64,000 nucleotides of DNA from Phosphoribacter sp044220725 (GTDB lineage: Bacteria; Actinomycetota; Actinomycetes; Actinomycetales; Dermatophilaceae), in contig JBGAQN010000007.1 in the NCBI GenBank assembly GCA_044220725.1, positions 1 through 64,000 of the forward strand, in the 5' to 3' direction. Made by a program: the position numbers and the translations under genes. The notes under the pieces are model-generated. The model made no database searches and had not been told where the DNA came from. It saw only the letters and a program-made list of their open reading frames with translations. Positions 1-7,238 of this stretch are shown one piece after another. Numbering within the stretch: position 1 is the stretch's first letter; the number at the start of each line of letters is the position of its first letter.

Positions 1-210
1 GGGGTGGGCGGCGGCATACCCGATAGCGGCGGCGCCGTGGCCGCAGCCGACCTCCACGACGAGTCGCCCGGGGCGACCCGGCGCGCCTGGAGGGGCGAGG
101 ACGGCTGGCGGCACGGCATACCGGGGCAGCAAGGAGGCCAGGCGACTCTCGGTGAGCTGCGAGCGGCGCCCCCGTCGAGCGTGGAAGGTCCGGACCCGCT
201 GTTCTGGCAC
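1..210 (-). CDS. trmB: tRNA (guanine-N7)-methyltransferase TrmB, N-terminal part
   Basis: The reverse strand reads an open frame from a GTG at 210 to the window edge, so the gene is cut at its 3' end after 70 residues. It opens with the TrmB-type lead VRTFHARRGR, continues to a LLPRY segment, and reaches a SAM-binding motif I, LVVEVGCGHG. TrmB makes m7G46 in tRNA. The RTF-RRGR lead followed by LLPRY and VEVGCGHG is characteristic of TrmB rather than of methyltransferases in general. An in-frame TGA at about 265 leaves this GTG as the only plausible start. No clear ribosome-binding site is visible. A generic class I methyltransferase is the alternative. Confidence 0.72.
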   Translation of the reverse strand, partial: MPEQRVRTFHARRGRRSQLTESRLASLLPRYAVPPAVLAPPGAPGRPGRLVVEVGCGHGAAAIGYAAAHP

Positions 211-313
211 GCGGACAGGGTATGCCGCGGGAACTCGGTGAGGCCCCGACGCGCTTAGAGTGGGTCAGGCCGCCCGCTCGGGCGGCGACCACTGAGTGGG
301 GAGGAGGGCCGCC

Positions 314-526
314 ATGGGCCTTTTTGACGAGATCAAGGACAAGGCTGAGGAGCTCAAGGACAAGGCTGTCGACCTCGTCCAGGGCAACAGTGACAAGGTG
401 GACGACGCCGTGGACAAGGCCGGCGACTTCGTCGACGACAAGACCGGCGGCCAGTTCTCCGACAAGGTCGACCTGGCCCAGGACAAGGCCAAGGAGATCG
501 CCGACGACCTCGACCGGGCCAACTGA
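314..526 (+). CDS. MT0933-like small antitoxin-family protein
   Basis: This 70-residue protein starts MGLFDEIKDKAEELKDKA and is almost entirely charged amphipathic helix built from repeated DKA and DDAVDKAGDFVDDK segments. This is the composition of the actinobacterial MT0933 family, which was named as an antitoxin partner. The ATG at 314 follows a GAGGAGGG ribosome-binding site at 300-307, so the in-frame start 18 bases upstream is unlikely. No adjacent toxin gene is visible, so a TA role is doubtful here. A small stress-related or helix-forming protein is equally possible. A strong terminator follows the stop codon. Confidence 0.75.
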   Translation: MGLFDEIKDKAEELKDKAVDLVQGNSDKVDDAVDKAGDFVDDKTGGQFSDKVDLAQDKAKEIADDLDRAN

Positions 527-550
527 GCGCATCGCTCGCTGCCCGGTTGG

Positions 551-584
551 CGGCCGCCGCTCACCTTCGGGTGGACGGCGGCCG
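551..584 (+). terminator. hairpin terminator after the MT0933-like gene
   Basis: Arms CGGCCGCCG (551-559) and CGGCGGCCG (576-584) pair perfectly. They continue through CTCACC/GGTGGA with one mismatch and one wobble to a stable TTCG tetraloop. The hairpin lies 24 bases after the stop at 526 and is followed by a short T-containing tail. It looks like a Rho-independent terminator of the high-GC type with a weak U-tract. Confidence 0.65.
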
Positions 585-625
585 TTGTCGTGTGCCGGGT
601 CAGCGAGCCCACTGGCGGGGTGTCC

Positions 626-811
626 CCGAGAACGCCGGCGAGTGTGATGAAATCTGCCGCGACAGGGACCGCTGGCCCCGAAAACGCCTGCGAGTGTGAG
701 GAATTCGCGCCCAAACGGCATACGGGACCGAGAAACTGTCGGCGAGTGTGATGAAATCCGGTCGGCCAGGGCCTGCCCGGTCCGAAAACGTCGGCGAGTG
801 TGAGGTTTTCG
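626..811. repeat. four degenerate ~52-bp intergenic repeats
   Basis: Four copies of a unit close to GAAAACGCCGGCGAGTGTGA, followed by TGAAATC or a variant of it, start near 627, 679, 729 and 783, a period of 51-53 bases. The invariant core is GCGAGTGTGA. The copies differ at several positions and the stretches between them are unrelated. The array sits in a gap of about 390 bases between genes, after the terminator. No open frame of convincing composition crosses it. No function is assigned. Confidence 0.7.
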
Positions 812-916
812 GGGAAGGAACGGGTGAGGGTGGGAGAGGGCGCGAGAGGGTGGGGAAGGAACGGGTGAGGGTGGGTGAGGTGGGGAAGGAACGGTGAGGT
901 GGGAGAGGGTGGGAGA
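810..916. repeat. G-rich tandem repeat, G-quadruplex-prone
   Basis: Directly after the 52-bp repeats, the + strand becomes almost pure purine, with repeated GGGGAAGGAACGGGTGAGGG and GGGTGGGAGAGG units ending at the 3' end of the phosphatase gene. Runs of three or four G separated by one to four bases could form G-quadruplexes. The tract lies immediately downstream of a minus-strand gene, so it would be C-rich in that transcript and might act in termination. Confidence 0.6.
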
Positions 917-918
917 CG

Positions 919-2046
919 TCAGTCGCGCCAGATGATGACGACGGCGCGGTCGTCGGAGTCGCCAGCCTTGGCGTCGGCGCACAGCCGAGGCGCACCCGAC
1001 TCGAAACCGACCGTCACGAGGCGCTCGGCATGGCCCAACAACCGATCCAGGCCCCGGCTCAGGTCGAGACTGCGGGCCTCGACCACCCCGTCGGTGTAGA
1101 GGACCAATGCATCACCTCGGCCCAGCCGACCGACGCTGCGCGGGAACCCTGCGTCCGGGATGAGGCCGAGCGCCGGCCCGCCTACGAAGTCGTGCACGGA
1201 CCAGAGCCCCGAACCCGCGGCGAACTGAATAGGCGCGGGGTGCCCAGCGTTACCCAGGCTGAACTCCCCCGTCGACAGGTCGATCGCCAGATGCACCGCG
1301 GTGGCGAACCCCTCGGTCCACTCCTGGCGCAACAGATAGTGGTTGGCGGCAGCCAACAACCGATCGGGCTCGACCTGCCCGAGCAGCCCACCGATGGCCC
1401 CCGAGCACAGCAGCGACCGGGTGCCCGCCGTCCGCCCTTTGCCGGACAGGTCGACCAGGGCCACCTCTAGTCGGCGCCCATCAGGGGACAGCGACGTGAC
1501 AGCCAGGTCCCCGGAGAACTTGTCGCCATAGGCGGATTGGATGGCCGTCTCGGCGTGCCAGCCGACCGGAAGAGCTGGCATCACCCCCAGAGACAGCAAC
1601 CGATCACGCAGATCGACGAGCATGTCTTCTCCGCCGTTACCCTGCACGCCGAGCCGCTCCCGCGACCGAGTCCGGAAGATCATCAGACCCATGGTGAGGA
1701 CGAGCGCCAGCAGGGTGAAGCCCTGGATGAGCGACCAGCCGCGGACCATGAATGCCGAGTAGCCCAGGCAGGCGGCATACGTCAGGCACACCAGCAGGAA
1801 CCACCGGGGGGTGAGGAACAGCCCCGCAAGCACGACAAGGGGCCCGAACAGCGCCCACGAGACGTCCGCCGGCCACGCACACATGAGGCCCAGGAGGGCG
1901 AACCCCGCGAGGATCAACCCGACCGCCCGCACCGGCTGCCGGGCACGACGCAGGGCGCGCAGACGCGGAGCCCAACCCTCGGGCACCACAGCCCACCGTC
2001 GCGAGGTGGGGGTGGTGCCTGAGGTCGAAGCCGTCGACGCGGTCAT
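919..2046 (-). CDS. membrane-anchored SpoIIE/PP2C-type serine phosphatase
   Basis: This 375-residue protein has a cytosolic N-terminus, four hydrophobic segments at roughly 41-60, 66-80, 81-100 and 106-124, and a C-terminal PPM/SpoIIE phosphatase domain from about residue 155. The metal-binding motifs are FSGD (167-170), DLSGKG (189-194), GNAGHPAP (255-262), YTDG (307-310) and DDRA (365-368). Such enzymes usually dephosphorylate anti-anti-sigma factors in partner-switching networks. No sensor domain other than the membrane part is present and no anti-sigma partner is encoded nearby, so the substrate is unknown. The gene ends beside the G-rich repeat and follows rpiB on the same strand. Confidence 0.88.
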   Translation of the reverse strand: MTASTASTSGTTPTSRRWAVVPEGWAPRLRALRRARQPVRAVGLILAGFALLGLMCAWPADVSWALFGPLVVLAGLFLTPRWFLLVCLTYAACLGYSAFMVRGWSLIQGFTLLALVLTMGLMIFRTRSRERLGVQGNGGEDMLVDLRDRLLSLGVMPALPVGWHAETAIQSAYGDKFSGDLAVTSLSPDGRRLEVALVDLSGKGRTAGTRSLLCSGAIGGLLGQVEPDRLLAAANHYLLRQEWTEGFATAVHLAIDLSTGEFSLGNAGHPAPIQFAAGSGLWSVHDFVGGPALGLIPDAGFPRSVGRLGRGDALVLYTDGVVEARSLDLSRGLDRLLGHAERLVTVGFESGAPRLCADAKAGDSDDRAVVIIWRD

Positions 2047-2055
2047 CAGCGCAGC

Positions 2056-2520
2056 TCAGGCTTCAGGGAGGGTTCCGCCGAGCTCGTAGTCGGTGACCAT
2101 CGCCAGCCTGCGAGCATGCCGCTCATCGCCCGAGAAGGGGGTGGCGAGGAATGCGTCCGCAATGGCGCATCCGGTTTCGACGTCGGTGAACCGGCCACCC
2201 ATCGAGATGACCTGAGCGTCGTTGTGCTGCCGCGCCAACTGCGCCAACTCGACGCTGGAGGCATAGGCGGCCCGAATCCCGGCCACCTTGTTGGCGGCAA
2301 TGAGCTCGCCGTTGCCCGATCCGCCCAAGACGATGCCGAGCGACCCGGGCTCGTCAGCGACAGCGAGCGCCGCGCGCAGCACGAACACCGGATAGTCGTC
2401 CAGGGCGTCGTAGGAGAGCGGCCCGTGGTCGACAACATCGTGTCCGGCGGCGGTGAGGTGAGTGACCAGGGCGCGCTGCAACTCGTATGCCGCGTGGTCA
2501 CCCCCGAGGTGAACTCGCAT
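2056..2520 (-). CDS. rpiB: ribose-5-phosphate isomerase B
   Basis: RpiB interconverts ribose 5-phosphate and ribulose 5-phosphate in the pentose phosphate pathway. The 154-residue protein carries the opening GGDHAAYELQ with the substrate-binding Asp-His (residues 8-9), the phosphate-binding loop GGSGNGE (66-72) and RQHNDAQVISMGGR. As in mycobacterial RpiB, a glutamate (Glu72) sits where the Escherichia coli type has its catalytic cysteine. It is followed after 9 bases by the phosphatase gene and lies 15 bases downstream of the DsbA-like gene, so the three form a probable transcription unit. Confidence 0.93.
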   Translation of the reverse strand: MRVHLGGDHAAYELQRALVTHLTAAGHDVVDHGPLSYDALDDYPVFVLRAALAVADEPGSLGIVLGGSGNGELIAANKVAGIRAAYASSVELAQLARQHNDAQVISMGGRFTDVETGCAIADAFLATPFSGDERHARRLAMVTDYELGGTLPEA

Positions 2521-2535
2521 GGGAGACAGTCTCTT

Positions 2536-3183
2536 TCAGTCGAAGATCGGGCCGACGGTGCGGGTGCGCTTCAGTTCATAGAACCCAGGGGTCCCGGCGA
2601 CGAGGACGCAGCCATCCCAGAGGCGGCCGGCCGCCTCACCCTTGGGGGCCGGGCTCATGACCGGGCCGAAGAACGCGACCCCTCCGACCGAGATGACCGG
2701 CGTGCCGACATCGGTGCCGACCAAGGTGATGCCGCGCTTGTGGCTGCGCTTGAGCGCCGCATCGTACTTCTTCTGGTGCGCGGCCTTGGCCAACTCGGCG
2801 GGAAGCTTGCACGCGTCCAGGGCCTGGGCGATGACTTCATCGAAGTCCTTCATCCCCTGCAGGTGGATCCGGGTCCCCATCGCGTCGTAGAGCTTCTTGA
2901 CGACCTTGTCACCGTGGGCCTGCTGCGCGGCGATGATGACGCGCACGGGCCCCCACGCCTTGGCCATGAGCTCGACATACTGCGGCGGCAGTTCGCGCCC
3001 CTCGTTGAGGACTGCCAGGCTCATGACCGACCAGGTCACCCGGACCGGGCGGACCTGCTCGACCTGCATGAGCCACCGGGACGTCATCCAGGCCCACGGG
3101 CAGATCGGGTCGAACCACATCTCGACAGGCTGGCGACGGACCCTGGTCGGGCGAGCAGCGGCGCTGGTGGTCATGGTCGGCAT
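2536..3183 (-). CDS. DsbA-family mycothiol-dependent nitroreductase-like protein
   Basis: This 215-residue thioredoxin-fold protein closely follows the pattern of mycobacterial Rv2466c: WFDPxCPWAW near the N-terminus, then VMSLAVLNEGR, AWGPVRV, MGTRIH, VGTDVGTPVI and a C-terminal ELKRTRT. Rv2466c uses mycothiol to reduce nitro compounds and is tied to oxidative stress. Here the active site reads CPWA (residues 28-31), so only the nucleophilic cysteine is present and the resolving cysteine is alanine. The ATG at 3183 (or at 3174) removes an Arg/Gly-rich extension with no family counterpart. The gene is divergent from pepN. Confidence 0.85.
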   Translation of the reverse strand: MPTMTTSAAARPTRVRRQPVEMWFDPICPWAWMTSRWLMQVEQVRPVRVTWSVMSLAVLNEGRELPPQYVELMAKAWGPVRVIIAAQQAHGDKVVKKLYDAMGTRIHLQGMKDFDEVIAQALDACKLPAELAKAAHQKKYDAALKRSHKRGITLVGTDVGTPVISVGGVAFFGPVMSPAPKGEAAGRLWDGCVLVAGTPGFYELKRTRTVGPIFD

Positions 3184-3325
3184 TGTGCCACCCGGTGCGG
3201 GGCTGGCCCTGCGATCGGGCCGAAGCGCGTGGGAAGATGGCCAGCGGATCAAGCACCGCGCGGACCGCTGACCCGGCCGCGCGGCATACCCCTGCGTCCC
3301 GCCACCACACCCCAAGGAGCGTCCT

Positions 3326-5893
3326 GTGCCCGGCACCAACCTCACCCGCGACGAGGCGGCGACCCGCGCCGCTCTGCTGCACGTCGAGCGCTACGAGGTG
3401 GTGCTCGACCTCACCACCGGGCCGACCACATTCCGCACCACGACGACGGTGCGCTTCACCGCGCGGACGCCCGGCGCGGACACGTGGATCGACTTCGTCG
3501 GTGACTCGGTGACCTCGGTGACCCTCAACGGGCGGGCGCTGGATCCGGCCGAGGTGTTCTCCGACAGCCGGATCGCGTTGCCTGGGCTGGCCGCGGACAA
3601 CGTGCTCATCGTGGACGCCATTGGGCGCTACACCAACAGCGGCGAGGGTCTGCACCGGTTCGTTGACCCAGTCGACGACGAGGTCTACCTCTACAGCCAG
3701 TTCGAGGTCCCCGACAGCAGGCGCGTGTATGCCGTGTTCGAGCAGCCCGACCTCAAGGCCACCTTCGCCTTCACGGCCACGGTGCCCGACCACTGGGTCG
3801 TCGTCTCCAACCAGCCTGCCCCGCAGCCGGTTCCGGCTGGCGAAGGTCGCGCGACGTGGACGTTCGAGCCAACGCCACGGATCTCCTCCTACATCACCGC
3901 ACTCTGCGCCGGTCCCTACACCGTGCAGTGGGACTCCGTGCAGGGGCGCGACGCGACGATCCCCATGGGCATCTTCGCGCGCAAGTCGATCACCGAGTTC
4001 GTCGACTACGACAACCTCTTCGACTGCACCAAGACCGGAATCCTGTTCTTCGAGAAGGAGTTCGACGGGGCCTTCCCGTTCGCGAAGTACGACCAGCTCT
4101 TCGTGCCGGAATACAACGCCGGGGCGATGGAGAACGCCGGCTGCGTGACGATCACCGACGTCTATGTCTTCCGTGGCCAGGCCTCCGAGCCGCTCGTCGA
4201 GCGCCGCGCGCTGACCATCCTGCACGAGCTGGCCCACATGTGGTTCGGCGACCTGGTCACCATGAAGTGGTGGGACGACCTGTGGCTCAACGAATCGTTC
4301 GCCGAATGGGCCTCCTCGGTCTGCCAGGCCGAAGCCACCGAGTGGGCCGATGCGTGGACGACCTTCCACAGCCACGAGAAGACCTGGGCCTATCAGCAGG
4401 ACCAGCAGGCGGACACCCACCCGGTCTACGCCGACATGCGCGACCTTGTCGACGTCGCGGTGAACTTCGACGGGATCACCTACGCCAAGGGTGGCTCGGT
4501 CCTCAAGCAACTGGTCGCCTACGTCGGGCGGGATGCCTTCCGCGAGGGCTTGCGTCGCTACTTCCGCACCCACGCCTGGGGCAACACGACGATGCGCGAC
4601 CTGTTCGTCGAGTTGGAAGCCGCGTCGGGGCGTGACCTGTCCGACTGGGCCCGTCGCTGGTTGCAAACCTCCGGTCCGAGCACCTTGGGCTTGGAGATTA
4701 CGACCGACTCCGAGGGCATCATCACCGGGGCTGCGATGCTTCAGACGGTGTCCGGGCCAGACCCGACGCTGCGACCGCACCGGGTCGGCATCGGTCGTTA
4801 CGACCTGCTCGACGGGCGGTTGACTCGGGTGGGCTTCGACGAGGTCGACGTCGACGGCCCCCGCACCGAGGTGCCCGCCCTGATCGGGCACCCCCGCCCG
4901 GCCCTGGTGCTGCCCAACGACGGCGACCTCACCTACGCCAAACTCGACCTTGACCCACTGTCGCTGCAGACCGCGCTGGCCCACATCGACGCCTTCGAGG
5001 ACAGTCTCGCTCGCAGCCTGGTCCTCGGCGCCCTCTGGGAGCGGTTGCGCGACGGCAAGTTGGCCCCGGCCGAGTTCGCCGGGGTGCTCCTGCGAGTCAT
5101 CCCGGTCGAGGAACACACTGTCGTCCTGCGCACGATCCTGCGCACGACCAAGCAGATCCCCTCGATGCTGCTGGCGACTGTGCGCTGGTTCCTGCCCGAG
5201 GCCCTGCGCCCGCAGGTGGCCGATCAGGCCGTCACGGTGATCCGCGAGTGCCTCGAGAAGTCTGTGCCCGGCAGCGACAAGCAGCAACAGCTCGTCGTCG
5301 CGTATGCCGCCCTGGCGCGGCATTCCGACGACCTCACCCGAGTGCGCGGCATCCTCGAGGGCACCGTCGTCGTCCCGGGATTGTCCGTCGACCAGGATCT
5401 GCGCTGGACCCTGCTCACCCAGGTGGCCTCAGCTGGGGGGGTGGCTGAGGCGGACATCGACGCCGAGGCCCGACGCGACCCATCGGTTGCGGGGCGCGAA
5501 CAGGCCCTCAAGGCTCGGGCGGCGCTGCCGACACCGGCCGCCAAGGAAGCCGCCTGGGCGTTGGCCATCGAGAGCGACACCCAGACCAACGCCGCCGTCG
5601 AGGCGATTGGCGGGGGCTTCCGGCGCTGCAACGACCCCGCGCTGCTGCGCCCCTTCGTCGAGCGCTACCACGAGATGCTCCTGCCGGTCTTCTCAAGCCG
5701 CTCCTACGCGATCGCTGAGCGGTGCGTCAAGCAGTTCTACCCGCTGGACATCGCCGACGCGCAGTTGCGCGACCGGACCCGCTCCTGGCTCGCCGACCAT
5801 GACGACGCTCCCGCCGGGTTGCGTCGGCTGGTCATCGAACAGTTGGCAATCGTCGAGACCGCCGTGGCCGCTCAGGAGCGCCAAGCCCCATGA
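3326..5893 (+). CDS. pepN: aminopeptidase N (M1 family)
   Basis: This 855-residue zinc metallopeptidase trims N-terminal residues from peptides in the cytosol. It has the exopeptidase motif GAMEN (266-270), the zinc site HELAH (300-304) with the third ligand in LNESFAEW (Glu323), and the usual actinobacterial length and C-terminal helical domain. The start is a GTG at 3326, eight bases after AAGGAG. The final four bases ATGA overlap the start of the mechanosensitive channel gene, which suggests translational coupling. Confidence 0.95.
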   Translation: MPGTNLTRDEAATRAALLHVERYEVVLDLTTGPTTFRTTTTVRFTARTPGADTWIDFVGDSVTSVTLNGRALDPAEVFSDSRIALPGLAADNVLIVDAIGRYTNSGEGLHRFVDPVDDEVYLYSQFEVPDSRRVYAVFEQPDLKATFAFTATVPDHWVVVSNQPAPQPVPAGEGRATWTFEPTPRISSYITALCAGPYTVQWDSVQGRDATIPMGIFARKSITEFVDYDNLFDCTKTGILFFEKEFDGAFPFAKYDQLFVPEYNAGAMENAGCVTITDVYVFRGQASEPLVERRALTILHELAHMWFGDLVTMKWWDDLWLNESFAEWASSVCQAEATEWADAWTTFHSHEKTWAYQQDQQADTHPVYADMRDLVDVAVNFDGITYAKGGSVLKQLVAYVGRDAFREGLRRYFRTHAWGNTTMRDLFVELEAASGRDLSDWARRWLQTSGPSTLGLEITTDSEGIITGAAMLQTVSGPDPTLRPHRVGIGRYDLLDGRLTRVGFDEVDVDGPRTEVPALIGHPRPALVLPNDGDLTYAKLDLDPLSLQTALAHIDAFEDSLARSLVLGALWERLRDGKLAPAEFAGVLLRVIPVEEHTVVLRTILRTTKQIPSMLLATVRWFLPEALRPQVADQAVTVIRECLEKSVPGSDKQQQLVVAYAALARHSDDLTRVRGILEGTVVVPGLSVDQDLRWTLLTQVASAGGVAEADIDAEARRDPSVAGREQALKARAALPTPAAKEAAWALAIESDTQTNAAVEAIGGGFRRCNDPALLRPFVERYHEMLLPVFSSRSYAIAERCVKQFYPLDIADAQLRDRTRSWLADHDDAPAGLRRLVIEQLAIVETAVAAQERQAP

Positions 5894-6804
5894 CGGCATA
5901 CCGGGCAGTCGATGTCCCCACCGAATGGCTGGTGACCCTGGACCGCTTCGTCGGGCCGCCGCTGCAGATCCTCGGCATTCTCGTGGCCGCCGTCGTCGGT
6001 CGTTGGTTGCTTCACCGCGTGATCGGCACGGCAGTACGGCGGGCCAGCGAGCGGCACGCAGAGCGCGTCCGGCTCCTGCCGGGGCGGGCCGGCACGATGC
6101 TGGCCCAGGCCAGCGGTCTGGCCCATGAACGCTACGTCCAGCGCACCCAGACCGTCGGCTCGGTGCTGCGCAGCGTCGTCACGGTCGTCGTCTCGACCCT
6201 GACCATCCTCACCATCATGGCCACCCTCGGGGTGCCGCTGGCGCCGCTCCTAGCCTCAGCGGGTGTCGGTGGCGTCGCGTTGGGCTTCGGTGCACAGAGC
6301 CTGGTCCGGGACTTCCTCTCGGGGATCTTCATGATCGTCGAGGACCAATATGGCGTCGGCGACACCATCGACACCGGCGATGCCATCGGGGTCGTGGAGG
6401 ACGTCAGCCTGCGGGTGACCCGGCTGAGGGACCGCAACGGGGTGATCTGGTATGTCCGCAATGGAGAAATCCTGCGGGTGGGCAACCAATCCCAGGGCTG
6501 GTCGACGGCGGCGATCACCGTGCCGCTGGCCCTGGATGCCGACGTCACACACGTCACCGAGGTGTTGGGCACGGCACTCGCTGGCCTGCCCGAACGCGAC
6601 GAACGGGTCATCGAGGAGCCCGCGGTCGTCGTCGAGTCACTCTCAGCCGGTGCGATCACTTTGCGGATATCCGCCAGATGCCTCCCAACGGTCCACCTCG
6701 ACGTCCAACGCGACCTGCGGATGCTCGTCAAGGCCGCGCTGGACCAGGCGGGGATCGCCATGGCGGCGCCCGTGTCCGGATCGTGGACGAGTGGGACGGT
6801 GTGA
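5890..6804 (+). CDS. small-conductance mechanosensitive channel (MscS family)
   Basis: This 304-residue membrane protein has a hydrophobic segment near residues 22-40, two more at about 95-115 and 120-140, and the MscS pore-helix signature GGVALGFGAQSLVRDF with Gly/Ala packing. It is followed by the beta domain (GVVEDVSLRVTRLRD) and an alpha/beta C-terminal domain. It would release osmolytes on hypo-osmotic shock. The ATG overlaps the pepN stop and the glbO GTG follows four bases after its own stop, so it sits inside a tightly packed operon. Confidence 0.9.
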   Translation: MTAYRAVDVPTEWLVTLDRFVGPPLQILGILVAAVVGRWLLHRVIGTAVRRASERHAERVRLLPGRAGTMLAQASGLAHERYVQRTQTVGSVLRSVVTVVVSTLTILTIMATLGVPLAPLLASAGVGGVALGFGAQSLVRDFLSGIFMIVEDQYGVGDTIDTGDAIGVVEDVSLRVTRLRDRNGVIWYVRNGEILRVGNQSQGWSTAAITVPLALDADVTHVTEVLGTALAGLPERDERVIEEPAVVVESLSAGAITLRISARCLPTVHLDVQRDLRMLVKAALDQAGIAMAAPVSGSWTSGTV

Positions 6805-6808
6805 GCAG

Positions 6809-7237
6809 GTGAGCAGCGCTCCTGACGTGAGTTTCTACGACCAGGTCGGCGGGCACGACACCTTCGTGCGCCTCGTCCGGGGCTTCTACGACGGCGTCGC
6901 CGGTGACCCGGTGCTGCGGGCGATGTATCCCGAGGAGGATCTCGGTCCCGCCGAGGTCCGCTTGCGGATGTTCCTCGAGCAGTATTGGGGCGGTCCCAAC
7001 ACCTACTCGCAGCAGCGCGGTCACCCGCGCCTGCGGATGCGGCACGCCCCGTATGCCGTGACCCCGCAGCAGCGCGACCGTTGGCTGCGGCACATGCTCG
7101 CCTCGGTCGCCGGCCTCGGTTTGGAACACGAGCAGGAGGCGATGCTCGTCGACTATCTGGTGCGGGCGGCATACATGCTGGTCAACGCGCCGGAGGACGA
7201 GCCGACGGTGAGCGAACCCGAATCGGGGCCGTCCTGA
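6809..7237 (+). CDS. glbO: group II truncated haemoglobin (TrHbO)
   Basis: This 142-residue globin starts at a GTG at 6809. The pattern SFYDQVGGHDTFVRLV at the N-terminus, YWGGP in the middle, LRMRHAPYAV with the proximal histidine, and DRWLRHM with the group II tryptophan (G8) identify the TrHbO class. These proteins bind oxygen and are linked to respiration or redox stress. It lies between mscS and an alpha-glucosidase with only a few bases on each side. The pepN-glbO association is common in actinobacteria. Confidence 0.92.
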   Translation: MSSAPDVSFYDQVGGHDTFVRLVRGFYDGVAGDPVLRAMYPEEDLGPAEVRLRMFLEQYWGGPNTYSQQRGHPRLRMRHAPYAVTPQQRDRWLRHMLASVAGLGLEHEQEAMLVDYLVRAAYMLVNAPEDEPTVSEPESGPS

Positions 7238-7238
7238 C

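Noticed and set aside
4..258. 84-residue + strand frame at the window start
   Set aside because: The opposite strand encodes TrmB motifs in the same interval.
626..811. Possible CRISPR array
   Set aside because: Units are degenerate at several positions, the intervening segments are short and uneven, and no cas gene is near.
2909..5323. 804-residue minus-strand frame opposite pepN
   Set aside because: It is antisense to a complete aminopeptidase with all motifs; long antisense frames are normal at this GC content.
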